Assembly: GCF_029201545.1 (NCBI RefSeq)
Contig: NZ_CP104007.1
Location: forward strand, 186,001-250,000
Origin: Devosia sp. FJ2-5-3
Lineage (GTDB): Bacteria > Pseudomonadota > Alphaproteobacteria > Rhizobiales > Devosiaceae
DNA: 64,000 nucleotides
Direction: 5' to 3'
The notes under the pieces were generated by a model that saw nothing but the letters and a program-made list of their open reading frames with translations, was not told the origin of the DNA and made no database searches. Position 1 is the stretch's first letter, and each line of letters begins with the position of its first letter. The translations under genes were made by a program, and so were the position numbers. This document shows, piece after piece, positions 51,857-61,594 of this stretch.

Positions 51857-53998
51857 ATGGATTTGGCACTTTGGCTGATCGTCGCTTGTGGCGGTCTGTC
51901 TATCGTTTATGGCGTGGTGACGACGCAGGGGCTGCTCGCAGCCGATGCCGGCTCGCCCCGCATGCAGGAAATTTCGGCGGCCGTGCGCGAGGGGGCGTCG
52001 GCCTATCTCAAACGGCAATATACCACCATCGCCATTGTCGGCGTGGTGATCCTCGTGGCGGCCTGGCTGCTGCTCGGCGCACATGCCGCAATCGGCTTTC
52101 TGATCGGCGCGGTGCTTTCGGGCGCCGCCGGTTTCATCGGCATGAATGTGTCGGTGCGGGCCAATGTGCGCGTCGCGCAGGCCGCCATCGGGTCGCTGGC
52201 CAAGGGGCTCGATCTCGCCTTCAAGTCCGGCGCCGTCACCGGCCTTCTGGTGGCCGGTCTCGGCCTCCTGGGCATCACGCTCTATTTCATTGTTCTCACC
52301 GGCATGGGCAATGCGCCCACGAGCCGCGTCGTCATCGATTCCCTCGTGGCGCTCAGCTTCGGCGCCTCGCTCATTTCCATCTTCGCGCGTCTGGGCGGCG
52401 GCATCTTCACCAAGGGTGCGGACGTCGGCGGCGATATGGTGGGCAAGGTCGAAGCCGGCATTCCGGAAGACGATCCGCGCAACCCGGCAACAATCGCCGA
52501 TAATGTCGGCGACAATGTCGGCGACTGCGCCGGCATGGCGGCCGACCTGTTTGAAACCTATGTGGTCACCATCGTCGCCACCATGGTTCTTGCGGCCATC
52601 ATCCTGCCCGAGGCTCTCAAACTCCAGGGCATGGTGCTGCCCCTCGCCATTGGCGGGGCCTGCGTCGTCACCTCCATCATCGGCACCTATTTCGTCAAAC
52701 TCGGCACCGACAACAACATCATGGGTGCGCTCTACAAGGGCGTCATCGCCACCGGCGTGCTCTCGCTCGTTGCGCTTCTGCCCGTGCTCTGGCTGATGTT
52801 CGGCGACATGAACCTCGCCATCAAGGCCAGTGACAAGATCTTCACCCCCTGGGCGCTGTTTGCCTGCGGCGTGGTCGGCCTCGTCATCACCGGGCTGATC
52901 ATCGTCATCACCGAATATTACACCGGCACCAATCGCCGCCCGGTCAATTCCATTGCCGAGGCCTCGGTTACCGGCCATGGCACCAATGTCATCCAGGGCC
53001 TCGCGGTCTCACTGGAATCGACGGCACTGCCGGCCCTCGTCATCATCGCCGGCATCATCGTCACCTATTCGCTGGCGGGCCTTTTCGGCATCGCCTTTGC
53101 CGTGGCCACCATGCTGGCTCTGGCCGGCATCATCGTCGCGCTCGATGCCTTCGGCCCGGTCACTGACAATGCCGGCGGCATTGCCGAAATGGCCGGTCTC
53201 GATGCCTCCGTGCGTCACAATACCGACGCGCTCGATGCGGTGGGCAACACCACCAAGGCCGTCACCAAGGGCTATGCCATCGGCTCGGCCGGTCTTGGGG
53301 CGCTGGTCCTCTTCGCCGCCTATACGCAGGACCTCATCTACTTCGCCAATCTGCCCGATGCCCCGGCGATCTTTGCCGGCATGGGCGCGCTCACCTTCTC
53401 GCTGGCCGATCCCTATGTCGTGGTGGGCCTCCTGTTTGGTGGCCTTCTGCCCTTCCTCTTCGGCGGCATGTCGATGACGGCGGTCGGCCGCGCGGCCCAG
53501 TCCGTGGTGGTGGAAGTCCGCCGCCAGTTCAAGGCCGATCCGGGCATCATGGCCGGCACGTCCAAACCCGATTATGCGCGGGCCGTCGACATGCTGACCA
53601 AGGCCGCGATCAAGGAAATGATCGTGCCCTCGCTCCTGCCGGTGCTCAGCCCGATCGTCGTCTTCTTCCTCATCAACTGGATCGCGGGTCCCGCCGCGGG
53701 CTTCTCCGCCCTCGGCGCCATGCTGATGGGTGTCATCGTCACGGGCCTATTCGTCGCGATCTCCATGACCGCCGGTGGCGGTGCCTGGGACAATGCCAAG
53801 AAGAGCTTTGAAGACGGTTTTACCGACAGCCACGGCGTAAAACACTACAAGGGTTCGGACGCCCACAAGGCCTCCGTCACCGGCGACACCGTCGGCGATC
53901 CCTACAAGGACACGGCCGGCCCGGCCGTCAACCCGATGATCAAGATCACCAATATCGTGGCGCTACTGCTCCTCGCCGTCCTGGCCCATTGGGGGTAA
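51857..53998 (+). CDS. hppA: Membrane-bound proton-pumping pyrophosphatase
   Basis: Integral membrane pump that uses pyrophosphate hydrolysis to move protons. The 713-residue protein has about 16 helices, the substrate-site blocks [25 protein letters not shown] near 191-215 and [12 protein letters not shown] from 215, and [18 protein letters not shown] near 431. In the K+-sensitivity motif it reads GNTTKA with Lys467, the residue typical of K+-independent H+ pumps (K+-dependent ones have Ala). Start at 51857; the open frame from 51725 is leader RNA. Translation is probably controlled by the structured leader. A strong terminator follows. Confidence 0.97.
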   Translation: MDLALWLIVACGGLSIVYGVVTTQGLLAADAGSPRMQEISAAVREGASAYLKRQYTTIAIVGVVILVAAWLLLGAHAAIGFLIGAVLSGAAGFIGMNVSVRANVRVAQAAIGSLAKGLDLAFKSGAVTGLLVAGLGLLGITLYFIVLTGMGNAPTSRVVIDSLVALSFGASLISIFARLGGGIFTKGADVGGDMVGKVEAGIPEDDPRNPATIADNVGDNVGDCAGMAADLFETYVVTIVATMVLAAIILPEALKLQGMVLPLAIGGACVVTSIIGTYFVKLGTDNNIMGALYKGVIATGVLSLVALLPVLWLMFGDMNLAIKASDKIFTPWALFACGVVGLVITGLIIVITEYYTGTNRRPVNSIAEASVTGHGTNVIQGLAVSLESTALPALVIIAGIIVTYSLAGLFGIAFAVATMLALAGIIVALDAFGPVTDNAGGIAEMAGLDASVRHNTDALDAVGNTTKAVTKGYAIGSAGLGALVLFAAYTQDLIYFANLPDAPAIFAGMGALTFSLADPYVVVGLLFGGLLPFLFGGMSMTAVGRAAQSVVVEVRRQFKADPGIMAGTSKPDYARAVDMLTKAAIKEMIVPSLLPVLSPIVVFFLINWIAGPAAGFSALGAMLMGVIVTGLFVAISMTAGGGAWDNAKKSFEDGFTDSHGVKHYKGSDAHKASVTGDTVGDPYKDTAGPAVNPMIKITNIVALLLLAVLAHWG

Positions 53999-54026
53999 CC
54001 AGACGTCGTCTGGACTGAATTGAAGA

Positions 54027-54054
54027 AGGTCCGGGAGCAATCCCGGGCCTTTTT
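54027..54054 (+). terminator. Intrinsic terminator behind hppA
   Basis: A 10-bp stem AGGTCCGGGA / TCCCGGGCCT (one G-U pair) with a GCAA tetraloop followed by TTTTG, 28 nt after the hppA stop. Confidence 0.9.
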
Positions 54055-54278
54055 GTCTCCATGAGATGTAGGAATGGGGCAGGGCCGTTCCAGAAACTTA
54101 TCCCCGCCTGTTCCCCTTGCGATAAAATCGAAAAATTCCCCGCACGGGACGGAGTCGAGACGGACGGCTGCGGGGAGGCCGATTTGGGTGGACCGATCTC
54201 CACCTGGGTTCAGGCGCCGGCCGACCCTGACGCGAGCGATCGATGGGCGCGAAACCGGTGCTGTCCAAAAACTCGGCG

Positions 54279-54337
54279 CCCCGAGGCGGTTTCGTCTCAC
54301 TCTTTTACAATTTCTCAGGGGCGAAACCGCCTCGGGG
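54279..54337. repeat. 16-bp inverted repeat
   Basis: CCCCGAGGCGGTTTCG (54279-54294) and its exact reverse complement (54322-54337), 27 bp apart. The spacer contains TCTCACTCTTTTACAATTTC. It could be a remnant of a small mobile element or a palindromic repeat family. Confidence 0.8.
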
Positions 54338-54494
54338 TCCGTTCCCATGTGCCAAAACCTGACGCGGAAACGCGGGCAGGGCAGGGGTGCTTGCACGCCT
54401 GTCACCCCATCCACGATGTCATTCCCTCCCGACGCTCCCCCGGGGAGGGCGTTGGTACTTGTGAAGCTTAGATGCCTCCGCCCCTGCACGGAGC

Positions 54495-54585
54495 TTCCCT
54501 CGGGCTTGACCCGAGGGCCTCCATCCACGTCAAAATTGTCGGTGTCGGGCTCGCGGAGTGGCCCTCGGGTCAAGCCCGAGGGAGG
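54495..54585. repeat. Mirrored pair of 21-bp palindromes
   Basis: Two near-perfect palindromes built on CCCTCGGG...CCCGAGGG at 54497-54517 and 54562-54582. The second is the reverse complement of the first over about 26 bp, so the whole 91-bp unit has the same bilateral plan as the CCTCCCCCT element. Such palindromes are common intergenic repeats in alphaproteobacteria. Confidence 0.8.
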
Positions 54586-54619
54586 CCTGGCGCTCGATTG
54601 CGTGATGCGGGAAAAATCA

Positions 54620-54733
54620 GACCCCCACCCGGCCTCCCCCTCGCGAGGGGGAGGAGAAGGAAAGGAAACGCAAGACGCGGCCAAAACTCCGTCCTGTCCC
54701 TCCCCCTGGCCAGGGGGAGGCTAGGAGGGGGTC
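54620..54733. repeat. Bilateral palindromic repeat element, copy 2
   Basis: A 114-bp element with the same plan as 50035-50147: ends GACCCCC and GGGGGTC in inverted orientation, inner hairpins CCTCCCCCTCG-CGAGGGGGAGG (54633-54654) and CCTCCCCCTGG-CCAGGGGGAGG (54699-54720), and an unrelated middle part of about 45 bp. Confidence 0.85.
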
Positions 54734-54826
54734 GCCCTTACCGCACCGCAAAAATGTCGAACCCGTCACGTTCCATTCGTCGCAGGGACAACAGGGCCAG
54801 GATCCCGAAGAACCAAAGGAGAAAAC

Positions 54827-55378
54827 ATGCGCAAAGTCACAGCCGGCCTCTTTCATTCCCTCGATGGCGTGGTGGAAAGCCCGAACCTCTGGCAGTTCGA
54901 CAGCTTCGATGACGAGCTGGGCGAGGAAATGATGACCACTTTGGCCAATGTCGAAACGGCACTTCTCGGCCGGGTGGGCTACCTCGAATGGGCCCAATAT
55001 TGGCCCAATGCCACCCAGGACCTCGATTTCGCCGGCTTCATCAACGGCGTCGAAAAATTCGTCGCCTCGGAAACCCTCAAACCCGAACAGATCACCTGGG
55101 CCAATTCGAAGCTGATCGAGGGCGACTTCCTCGATTTCGTGCGCGGCCTCAAGGCCGGCTCGGGCGGGGATATCGCTTCCATGGCCAGCATTTCGCTTGT
55201 CCGCGAACTGCTCTTTGCCGGGTTGATGGACGAACTTGTCCTCATCACCCACCCCGTCATCGCCGGCGAGGGGCGGCACCTCTTCGAGCCGGGCGATCCC
55301 ACCACCCGCCTCGAGCTCGTGCGCGGCCGCACGACCTCCAAGGGCAATGTCATCCAGGTCTATCGGCGCAAGGACTGA
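54827..55378 (+). CDS. RibD C-terminal-like dihydrofolate reductase-fold protein
   Basis: A 183-residue NADPH-binding-fold protein of the RibD_C family. Features: RKVTAGLFHSLDGVVESPNLW near 2-22, TALLGRVGYLEWAQYWPNA near 45-63, GGDIASMASISLVRELLFAGLMDELVLITHPVIAGEGRHLF near 107-147, the last part being typical (LVRELL...G..DEL.L...PV..G.G..LF). Many such stand-alone proteins are of unknown substrate; it is not the biosynthetic RibD. Convergent with the PAS-GGDEF-EAL gene, 12 nt apart. Confidence 0.9.
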   Translation: MRKVTAGLFHSLDGVVESPNLWQFDSFDDELGEEMMTTLANVETALLGRVGYLEWAQYWPNATQDLDFAGFINGVEKFVASETLKPEQITWANSKLIEGDFLDFVRGLKAGSGGDIASMASISLVRELLFAGLMDELVLITHPVIAGEGRHLFEPGDPTTRLELVRGRTTSKGNVIQVYRRKD

Positions 55379-55390
55379 GCCGGGCTGGGC

Positions 55391-57517
55391 TCAGGAGGCC
55401 TTCATGCGGGCAATCTGAGCCTTTGCCGCTTCGGAATGAAGCAGGCTGGCGAGCGCGGCGGGGGGAAGGGGCGGGGAGAACAGAAATCCCTGCACTTCCG
55501 AGCAGCCATGTTCGCGCACCATCGCCAATTGCTCCTCGGTCTCGATGCCTTCGGCGGTGGTCGACATGCCCAGCGACTGGCCCAGCCCGATGACGGCCCG
55601 GATGATGGCCTGGCTGTCGGCGCGGCTCGCCAGATCGCGCATGAAGGAGCGGTCGATCTTGATCTTGTCGAAGGGGAAGGCGCGCAGATAGGAGAGCGAA
55701 GAATAGCCGGTGCCGAAATCGTCCATGGAAATGCGGACGCCCATGGCGCGCAGTTCGTGCAGCGCCCGCAAGGTGCTCTCGCTGTCATTGAGCAAGAGGC
55801 TTTCGGTGATCTCGAGTTCCAGCCGCGACGGGTCGAGCTTGGCCTCGGCAAGCGTGGCCCGGACCTGGGCGACGAGGTCGCGCTGGCGGAACTGCACGGG
55901 AGAAAGGTTGACCGCCACGCGCACATGGCCGGGCCAGGTTGCGGCGGCGCGGCAGGCTTCGCGCAGCACCCATTGCCCGATCGAGCTGATCAGGCCCGTT
56001 TCCTCGGCCACGGGAATGAACTCGACGGGGGATATGGTCTTGCCGCCATGCTCCCAGCGCAAGAGCGCTTCGACGCAGGTGACCCGGTTCTCCTCAAGGC
56101 CCAGCAAGGGCTGGAACACGAGCCGCAATTCGTTCTGGGCAAGGGCGACCCGCAGGCCGGCTTCGATGGCGCGGCGCTGCTGCAATTCGGCGTCCATGCC
56201 GGCTTCGAAGAAGTGATAGGTCGATCGGCCTTCGCTCTTGGCCTTGTAGAGGGCCAGATCGGCGTTCTTGACCAGCGTGTCGGTGGTGACCCCGTCACCC
56301 GGACCGACGGCGATGCCGACGCTGGCGCCGATTTCGATCCGCTGCCCACCAATATTCATCGGGGCCGACAGGGCCTTGATGATCCGGTCGGCAACCTTGG
56401 CAGCGGTGTCGGCGCTGTCGACCGGGCGCAGCAGCAGGGCGAACTCGTCCCCGCCCAACCGGGCCAGCAGATCGCTTTCGCGCGTCGTGCCCCAGAGGCG
56501 CACAGCGGCCTGCTTGATCACCTCGTCGCCGACGGCATGGCCGAGCGTGTCGTTGACTGCCTTGAAATGGTCGAGGTCGATATAGAGCACCGCCGCCATT
56601 TCACCGCGCTTGAGCGCCGCCTCGGTACGGGCCATCTGCTCGAGGAATTCGATGCGGTTGGGCAGGTCGGTCAGCGCGTCATGGCGCGCCAGATGCTGGA
56701 TGCGCGCTTCGTTCTGCCGCTGCTCGGTAATGTCTTCATGGGTCGAAACCCAGCCGCCATCCTTCATCGGATGGTGCTGCATCATGATGATGCGGCCGTT
56801 GAGCTCGTGGATATTCTTGCCGTATTCGCCCCGTGCGATGATCTCGCGACGCCAGGCGATATAGTCTTCCCGCGTGCCGCCCGCGCTCATGCCGAAATCG
56901 AAGAGGTGTCCGAGAATATCCTCGAGCTGGGTGCCGGGTCGAAGATAGTCGGGTGGCAGGCTGTAGATGCGCGCATAGGGCTCGTTGCAGATCACCAGCC
57001 GGCCGCGCGCGTCCATCATGCACAGGCCGATGGAGATGTTGTTGACGGCGGCGTCGAGCCGCAAATTCTGCCGTTCGAGCTCCATGCGGCGCTTCTGGAC
57101 AGATTCGGATCGCGCGATGGCGTCGGTGATGTCCTCGTGCGTCACCACCCAGCCGAGCACGTCGGTATAGACATGGGCGGTCTCCACCACGCGGCCGCCA
57201 TGCACGATTTCCTGTGCCTTGGCGCGGGCTCCGGAGCGGTTGGACAGCAGTTCGCTGGTGTAATTCTCGTAAAAAAGCTCGGGTGTCTGGTCGGAATGAT
57301 TGCCCAGCCTGTGGGAGAGCTGCACGACCTCTTCCAGGGTCATGCCCTTGTAGATCGCGTCCGCACTGAACCCATAGAGTTCCCGGTAATGCTTGTTCCA
57401 CATGACCAGGCGGAATTGCGGTGACCAGACGCAAAAGCCGTAGGGAATGCTCTCCAGCGCAGCATCAAGCAATAAAGCCGCTGCATCCCCCATCTGCGTG
57501 GTTTTCTCCGAGCCCAT
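55391..57517 (-). CDS. PAS-PAS-GGDEF-EAL cyclic-di-GMP regulator
   Basis: A 708-residue cytosolic signalling protein. Two tandem PAS domains (about 15-130 and 140-265), both of the PAS-7 type: SIPYGFCVWSPQFRLVMWNKHY and NISIGLCMMDARGRLVICNEPY, each closing with a THEDIT motif, so they look like an internal duplication. Then GGDEF with DLDHFKAVNDTLGH and RLGGDEF near 360 (intact), and EAL with CVEALLRW near 495 and MDDFGTGYSSLSYLRAFPFDKIKIDRSF. No membrane helix. Start at 57517 (GGGGGA upstream); a longer reading to 57565 is unlikely. Confidence 0.92.
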   Translation of the reverse strand: MGSEKTTQMGDAAALLLDAALESIPYGFCVWSPQFRLVMWNKHYRELYGFSADAIYKGMTLEEVVQLSHRLGNHSDQTPELFYENYTSELLSNRSGARAKAQEIVHGGRVVETAHVYTDVLGWVVTHEDITDAIARSESVQKRRMELERQNLRLDAAVNNISIGLCMMDARGRLVICNEPYARIYSLPPDYLRPGTQLEDILGHLFDFGMSAGGTREDYIAWRREIIARGEYGKNIHELNGRIIMMQHHPMKDGGWVSTHEDITEQRQNEARIQHLARHDALTDLPNRIEFLEQMARTEAALKRGEMAAVLYIDLDHFKAVNDTLGHAVGDEVIKQAAVRLWGTTRESDLLARLGGDEFALLLRPVDSADTAAKVADRIIKALSAPMNIGGQRIEIGASVGIAVGPGDGVTTDTLVKNADLALYKAKSEGRSTYHFFEAGMDAELQQRRAIEAGLRVALAQNELRLVFQPLLGLEENRVTCVEALLRWEHGGKTISPVEFIPVAEETGLISSIGQWVLREACRAAATWPGHVRVAVNLSPVQFRQRDLVAQVRATLAEAKLDPSRLELEITESLLLNDSESTLRALHELRAMGVRISMDDFGTGYSSLSYLRAFPFDKIKIDRSFMRDLASRADSQAIIRAVIGLGQSLGMSTTAEGIETEEQLAMVREHGCSEVQGFLFSPPLPPAALASLLHSEAAKAQIARMKAS

Positions 57518-57692
57518 CAGACGTCCCCCTGCCCTCTCGGACCGGGGAAGCCTACGTGCAGTCACTTAAAGGGGCGTTAAGTGCATCGATTTCATTGGGC
57601 GGCATCGCGCGCGTTTCTCGAGCGCTCACAAGGCTTAGGGGCGATCGAATGAAGGGCAGGGCGAGCAAGGGTTTCGCCCCGCCGAAGTCATA

Positions 57693-58529
57693 TCAGGCCT
57701 GGATGAAAGCCAGGATATCGGCGTTGATCAGATCGGGGTGCGTGGCGAAAAGCCCATGGCTGAGGTCCGGATAAGTCTTGAGCGTGCCATTGGGCAGAAG
57801 CTTGATGGCCTTGTGTGCCGAATTGGCAATCGGCACGATCTGGTCGTCTTCGCCATGCAGCACCAGAACCGGCTGCCGAATGGCCTTCAGGTCCTCGGTA
57901 AAGTCAGTTTCGGAAAACCCCTCGATACTGTCGTAGTGGGCCTTTGCCCCGCCGTTCATGCCCTGGCGCCACCAATTGTCGATCAGCCCCTGGCTGACTT
58001 CGGCGCCGGGGCGGTTGAAGCCGTAGAAGGGTCCGGCAGGAATGCCGCGGAAGAACTCGGCCCGGTTGGCGATCAGCGCCTTGCGGAAGCCGTCGAAGAC
58101 GTCCATCGGCACGCCATCGGGATTGGAGGCGCTGGCGACCATGATGGGCGGCACGGCGCCGATCAGCACGGCCTTGGCGAGACGCCCTTCAGCGGCCTTG
58201 GCCGCATAGCGGGTGACGACGCCACCACCGGTGGAGTGCCCGACATGGACGGCATTGTTCAGATCCAGCGCCTTGGCCAGTTCGGCCGTGTCGGCGGCAT
58301 AGGTGTCCATGTCATTGCCAATGTCCGTCTGATCGGAGCGGCCGTGACCGCGCCGGTCGAAGGCGACAACCCTGAAACCCTTTTCGAGGAAATAGAGCAT
58401 CTGGTTGTTCCAGTCGTCGGAACTGAGCGGCCAGCCGTGATGGAAGACGATGGGCTGGGCGGTCTTTGGACCCCAATCCTTGAAGAAAATGCGTGTGCCG
58501 TCCTTGGTGGTGATGAAGTTCGAGCTCAA
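57693..58529 (-). CDS. Alpha/beta hydrolase (haloperoxidase-like)
   Basis: A 278-residue alpha/beta-hydrolase of the cofactor-free haloperoxidase/esterase group. Oxyanion region HHGWPLSSDDW near 30-40, nucleophile Ser99 in GHSTGGG, acid in LHGEDDQIVP near 222-231 and histidine in LSHGLFATHPDLIN near 258-271. The family hydrolyses esters and can make peracids. The start is a TTG with AAGGAG 7 nt upstream. Divergent from a GlxA-type regulator that may control it. No signal peptide. Confidence 0.9.
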   Translation of the reverse strand: MSSNFITTKDGTRIFFKDWGPKTAQPIVFHHGWPLSSDDWNNQMLYFLEKGFRVVAFDRRGHGRSDQTDIGNDMDTYAADTAELAKALDLNNAVHVGHSTGGGVVTRYAAKAAEGRLAKAVLIGAVPPIMVASASNPDGVPMDVFDGFRKALIANRAEFFRGIPAGPFYGFNRPGAEVSQGLIDNWWRQGMNGGAKAHYDSIEGFSETDFTEDLKAIRQPVLVLHGEDDQIVPIANSAHKAIKLLPNGTLKTYPDLSHGLFATHPDLINADILAFIQA

Positions 58530-58655
58530 TCTCTGTCTCCTTGCTTTGCTTTTGCTGTGCCGGAACCGTGTCCAGCGCCGATGACTGCAATCTAGGGATA
58601 GTCAGGTCGAAAAAGACGTGGCAGAAATGACATTGAACGGGGCGATAGTGACAAT

Positions 58656-59651
58656 ATGGCCGTCAACGAGACGCTTACAGCCGAAATTGGCCTCGTGCTC
58701 TATCCAAACTGCCAGCTCGCAGCGGTCTATGGGCTGACCGATCTCTTCCGGATCGCCGGAGAATGGGCGGGGCCGCTCGAGGAGCCTAACACAGCGCGGC
58801 GTATACGCGTCAGCCATTGGCAGATCGCGGGCGACGACATGGCGTGTGTCTGGGACAGTCATCCCGGCCGGCCGCACAAGCTGACCCATGTGATCGCGCC
58901 GCCGAGCATCATCATGCCCGAAAGCATGGCGCCGATGCCACGCGAATCCGCCTGGATGGCGGAGCGGCATAGGGAAGGGGTGACGGTGGGCTCGGTCTGT
59001 GCAGGGGCTTTCGTTCTGGCCGAGACCGGTCTGATGGATGGGCGTCGGGCGACGACACATTGGGCCTTTGCCGAGCAGCTGGCGCGGCGCTTTCCCCAGA
59101 TCGAACTGGCGGCCGAGCACATGGTGGTCGACGAGGGCGACATCATGACAGCGGGCGGCATCCTCGCCTGGACCGATCTCGGCCTTACCCTCGTCGAGCG
59201 GTTCCTCGGCGTCGGCACCATGTTGGCGACGGCGCGTTTCCTCTTGGTCGATCCGCCTCGCCGTCTTCAGGATCCCTATCGGATTTTCGTGCCGCGCTTC
59301 GACCATGGCGATGCCGAGATCTTGAAAGTGCAGCAGCATCTGCATGCCGTCGCGGCGGATGCCCATTCCATCTCCGAATTGGCAAGGCTGGCGGGCCTCG
59401 CAGACCGCACCTTCCTCCGCCGCTTCCAGAAGGCGACGGGCCTGACCCCGACCGAATATCTCCAGCAATTGCGCGTGCTGAAGGCCCGCGATCTGCTTGA
59501 AACCACCAATCGCCCGGTCGACCAGATCGGCTGGAGCGTCGGCTATGCCGATCCCGCCGCCTTCCGAAAAATCTTCCAGAGGCTTGCGGGGGTGTCGCCG
59601 CGCCACTATCGGCAACGCTTCGGGCGGGCGATGAACGGGGACGAGAACTGA
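58656..59651 (+). CDS. GlxA-family AraC-type regulator (DJ-1/PfpI domain)
   Basis: A 331-residue regulator with an N-terminal DJ-1/PfpI (class I glutamine amidotransferase-like) domain about 8-195, holding GSVCAGAFVLAETGLMDGRRATTHW near 111-135 with the nucleophile-elbow cysteine, and a C-terminal AraC DNA-binding domain about 230-325 with two HTHs (ISELARLAGLADRTFLRRFQKATG and IGWSVGYADPAAFRKIFQRLAG). Such regulators often answer to small amines or aldehydes. Divergent from the alpha/beta hydrolase gene with a 126-bp gap. Confidence 0.93.
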   Translation: MAVNETLTAEIGLVLYPNCQLAAVYGLTDLFRIAGEWAGPLEEPNTARRIRVSHWQIAGDDMACVWDSHPGRPHKLTHVIAPPSIIMPESMAPMPRESAWMAERHREGVTVGSVCAGAFVLAETGLMDGRRATTHWAFAEQLARRFPQIELAAEHMVVDEGDIMTAGGILAWTDLGLTLVERFLGVGTMLATARFLLVDPPRRLQDPYRIFVPRFDHGDAEILKVQQHLHAVAADAHSISELARLAGLADRTFLRRFQKATGLTPTEYLQQLRVLKARDLLETTNRPVDQIGWSVGYADPAAFRKIFQRLAGVSPRHYRQRFGRAMNGDEN

Positions 59652-60224
59652 TCAGGCGGCGGTGCCGAGGGCTTTGGCGATGCGCTCTGCGCCATCCTCC
59701 GGCGTAAGGCGGCCCATATCGAGTTCGAGGTGATAATCCTTGCCGGCATGAACCGCGTCCTGCCAATTCTGCACCGGCGCCGGAATACCGGGACCAGAGG
59801 CGTAAAACCCGCCCTGCGGATCGGCATTTCGGCGCGCCATGATGGTCTCGATATCGCAATGGATGCCGACGAAAAGCAGGGACAAGCCGGCAAGCTCGTC
59901 TGTCAGCAGCGCCATGGGGTCGAAGGGGCGGGCGTAATGGGTGTGAAGGCCGAGATCGGCCACCACGTCAAAGCCATGGCCAGCGAAATCTGCCATTGCC
60001 GAAAAGCAGGCGCCGAACAACGCGGGTAGGTTTGCCTCGAGGTCAGGCCGCTCGCCGCCGGGCCGAAGTCCAATGCCGGGCAGGAGCGCCGCGGGCAGGG
60101 TGGCATTGAAGGCGTCGACGCCAAAATTGAGCCAGCGTCCCGGCACATGCGCCTGGACTGCGCGGGCCAGCATCGTCTTGCCCGAGCGCGGGGCGCCGTT
60201 GAGGATGACGATGCGTCCGGTCAT
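59652..60224 (-). CDS. Chloramphenicol-phosphotransferase-like P-loop kinase
   Basis: A 190-residue P-loop protein resembling the CPT family. Walker A GAPRSGKT at 10-17 and the family block WLNFGVDAFNATLP near 31-44; DVVADLGLHTHYARPFD near 86-102 and a lid part IMARRNADPQGG near 128-139. CPT proteins phosphorylate chloramphenicol in Streptomyces, but most homologues have other or unknown substrates, so no resistance should be assumed. Its stop directly abuts that of the GlxA-type gene (convergent, no gap). Confidence 0.8.
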   Translation of the reverse strand: MTGRIVILNGAPRSGKTMLARAVQAHVPGRWLNFGVDAFNATLPAALLPGIGLRPGGERPDLEANLPALFGACFSAMADFAGHGFDVVADLGLHTHYARPFDPMALLTDELAGLSLLFVGIHCDIETIMARRNADPQGGFYASGPGIPAPVQNWQDAVHAGKDYHLELDMGRLTPEDGAERIAKALGTAA

Positions 60225-60283
60225 GGCATGCTCCCGCGGCTGTCGCCCAGAGTTAGCCGTCCGGCGGTGCCTTCACAATGGCA

Positions 60284-60322
60284 CGAAGTGCAAAAGAAGA
60301 GGCGCTGCATGTGCAGCGCCTC
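60284..60322 (-). terminator. Intrinsic terminator behind argG
   Basis: A 24-bp palindrome (60299-60322) with 11-bp arms GAGGCGCTGCA / TGCAGCGCCTC; on the minus strand it is followed by TTCTTTTG. It lies about 50 nt past the argG stop. Confidence 0.85.
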
Positions 60323-60370
60323 CCCCAAACTCGATTCGGCTTATGCCCGAAGGCCAGAACCGGGGTAGAA

Positions 60371-61594
60371 TCAGCCCTGTGCCTTCTTGTTGCGTGCGGC
60401 CCAGGTTTTGAGGCGCAGGCCGTTGAGGCGAATAAAACCGGCGGCGTCCTTATGGTCATAGGCCACGGCGCCTTCTTCGAAGGTCACGAGGTCCATGGAG
60501 TAGAGGCTGTGCGGCGAGGAGCGGGCGATGACGGTGGCAGAACCCTTGTAGAGTTTCACCTGCACGTCGCCGGTCACATAGTCCTGGCTCTTGTCGATCA
60601 GGGCCTGCAGCATTTCGCGCTCGGGCGAGAACCAGAAGCCGTTGTAGATCAGCTCGGCATATTTCGGCATCAGCTCATCCTTGAGATGGGCTTCGCCACG
60701 ATCCAGCGTGATCGACTCGATGCCGCGGTGGGCAACGAGAATGATGGTGCCACCCGGCGTCTCGTAGAGACCGCGCGACTTCATGCCGACGAAGCGGTTT
60801 TCCACGAGGTCGAGACGGCCGACGCCGTGCTTGCCACCGAGCTCATTGAGCTTGGTCAGCAGTTCGGCCGGGCTCAGCTTTTCGCCATTGATCGAAACCG
60901 GGTCGCCCTTTTCAAAGCCGATGGTGATGATTTCGGCTTCGTCCGGGGCCTTTTCCGGATCGACCGTGCGCTGTGGCACGTAATCGGGGAAGGGGATCGC
61001 GGGGTCTTCCAGCACCATGCCTTCGGACGAGGTGTGCAGGAGGTTGGCGTCAACCGAGAATGGAGCCTCGCCGCGCTTGTCCTTGGATACCGGGATCTGG
61101 TTCTTTTCCGCATATTCGAGCAGCTGGGTGCGGCTGCGCAGGTCCCATTCGCGCCAGGGCGCGATGACGGCGATGGAGGGGTCGAGCGCATTGGCGGTCA
61201 GCTCGAACCGGACCTGGTCGTTGCCTTTGCCGGTGGCGCCATGGGAAATGGCGTCAGCGCCTACTTCCTGGGCGATCTCGACGAGGCGCTTGGCGATCAG
61301 TGGGCGGGCAATGGACGTGCCGAGCAGGTACTGGCCTTCATAGACCGTATTGGCGCGGAACATCGGGAAGACGAAGTCCCGAACGAATTCCTCGCGCAAG
61401 TCTTCGATGCGGATGTCCTTGATGCCGAACATCTCGGCCTTCTTGCGCGCCGGCTCGAGTTCTTCACCCTGGCCGAGATCGGCGGTGAAGGTCACCACTT
61501 CGCAATTATAGGTTTCCTGCAGCCATTTCAGGATGATGGACGTGTCGAGGCCGCCCGAATAGGCGAGCACGACTTTTTTGATCTCTTTAGCCAT
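60371..61594 (-). CDS. argG: Argininosuccinate synthase
   Basis: Joins citrulline and aspartate with ATP in arginine synthesis. The 407-residue protein has the N-type ATP-binding motif AYSGGLDTS at 11-19, TADLGQGEE near 38-46, the substrate-binding [13 protein letters not shown] near 120-132 and the signature [11 protein letters not shown] near 189-199. Full length. It is a single gene with its own terminator; an Lrp-type gene lies divergently upstream. Confidence 0.97.
   Translation of the reverse strand: MAKEIKKVVLAYSGGLDTSIILKWLQETYNCEVVTFTADLGQGEELEPARKKAEMFGIKDIRIEDLREEFVRDFVFPMFRANTVYEGQYLLGTSIARPLIAKRLVEIAQEVGADAISHGATGKGNDQVRFELTANALDPSIAVIAPWREWDLRSRTQLLEYAEKNQIPVSKDKRGEAPFSVDANLLHTSSEGMVLEDPAIPFPDYVPQRTVDPEKAPDEAEIITIGFEKGDPVSINGEKLSPAELLTKLNELGGKHGVGRLDLVENRFVGMKSRGLYETPGGTIILVAHRGIESITLDRGEAHLKDELMPKYAELIYNGFWFSPEREMLQALIDKSQDYVTGDVQVKLYKGSATVIARSSPHSLYSMDLVTFEEGAVAYDHKDAAGFIRLNGLRLKTWAARNKKAQG

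Larger units (their letters stand above)
53999..54826. other. 828-bp gene-free, repeat-rich gap
   Basis: Between hppA and the RibD-like gene I see no credible gene. The several reading frames here are interrupted by palindromes and have no family features. Contents: hppA terminator (54027-54054), a 16-bp inverted repeat (54279-54337), a pair of mirrored palindromes (54495-54585), and copy 2 of the bilateral repeat element (54620-54733). It looks like a collecting site for palindromic repeats. Confidence 0.8.

Noticed and set aside
53902..54684. Several open frames in the gap behind hppA
   Set aside because: They run through hairpins and repeat elements, have no recognisable domain or ribosome site, and change frame across palindromes.
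59652..60224. Chloramphenicol resistance gene
   Set aside because: Only fold-level similarity to chloramphenicol phosphotransferase; the P-loop kinase family is broad and substrate residues cannot be judged by eye.
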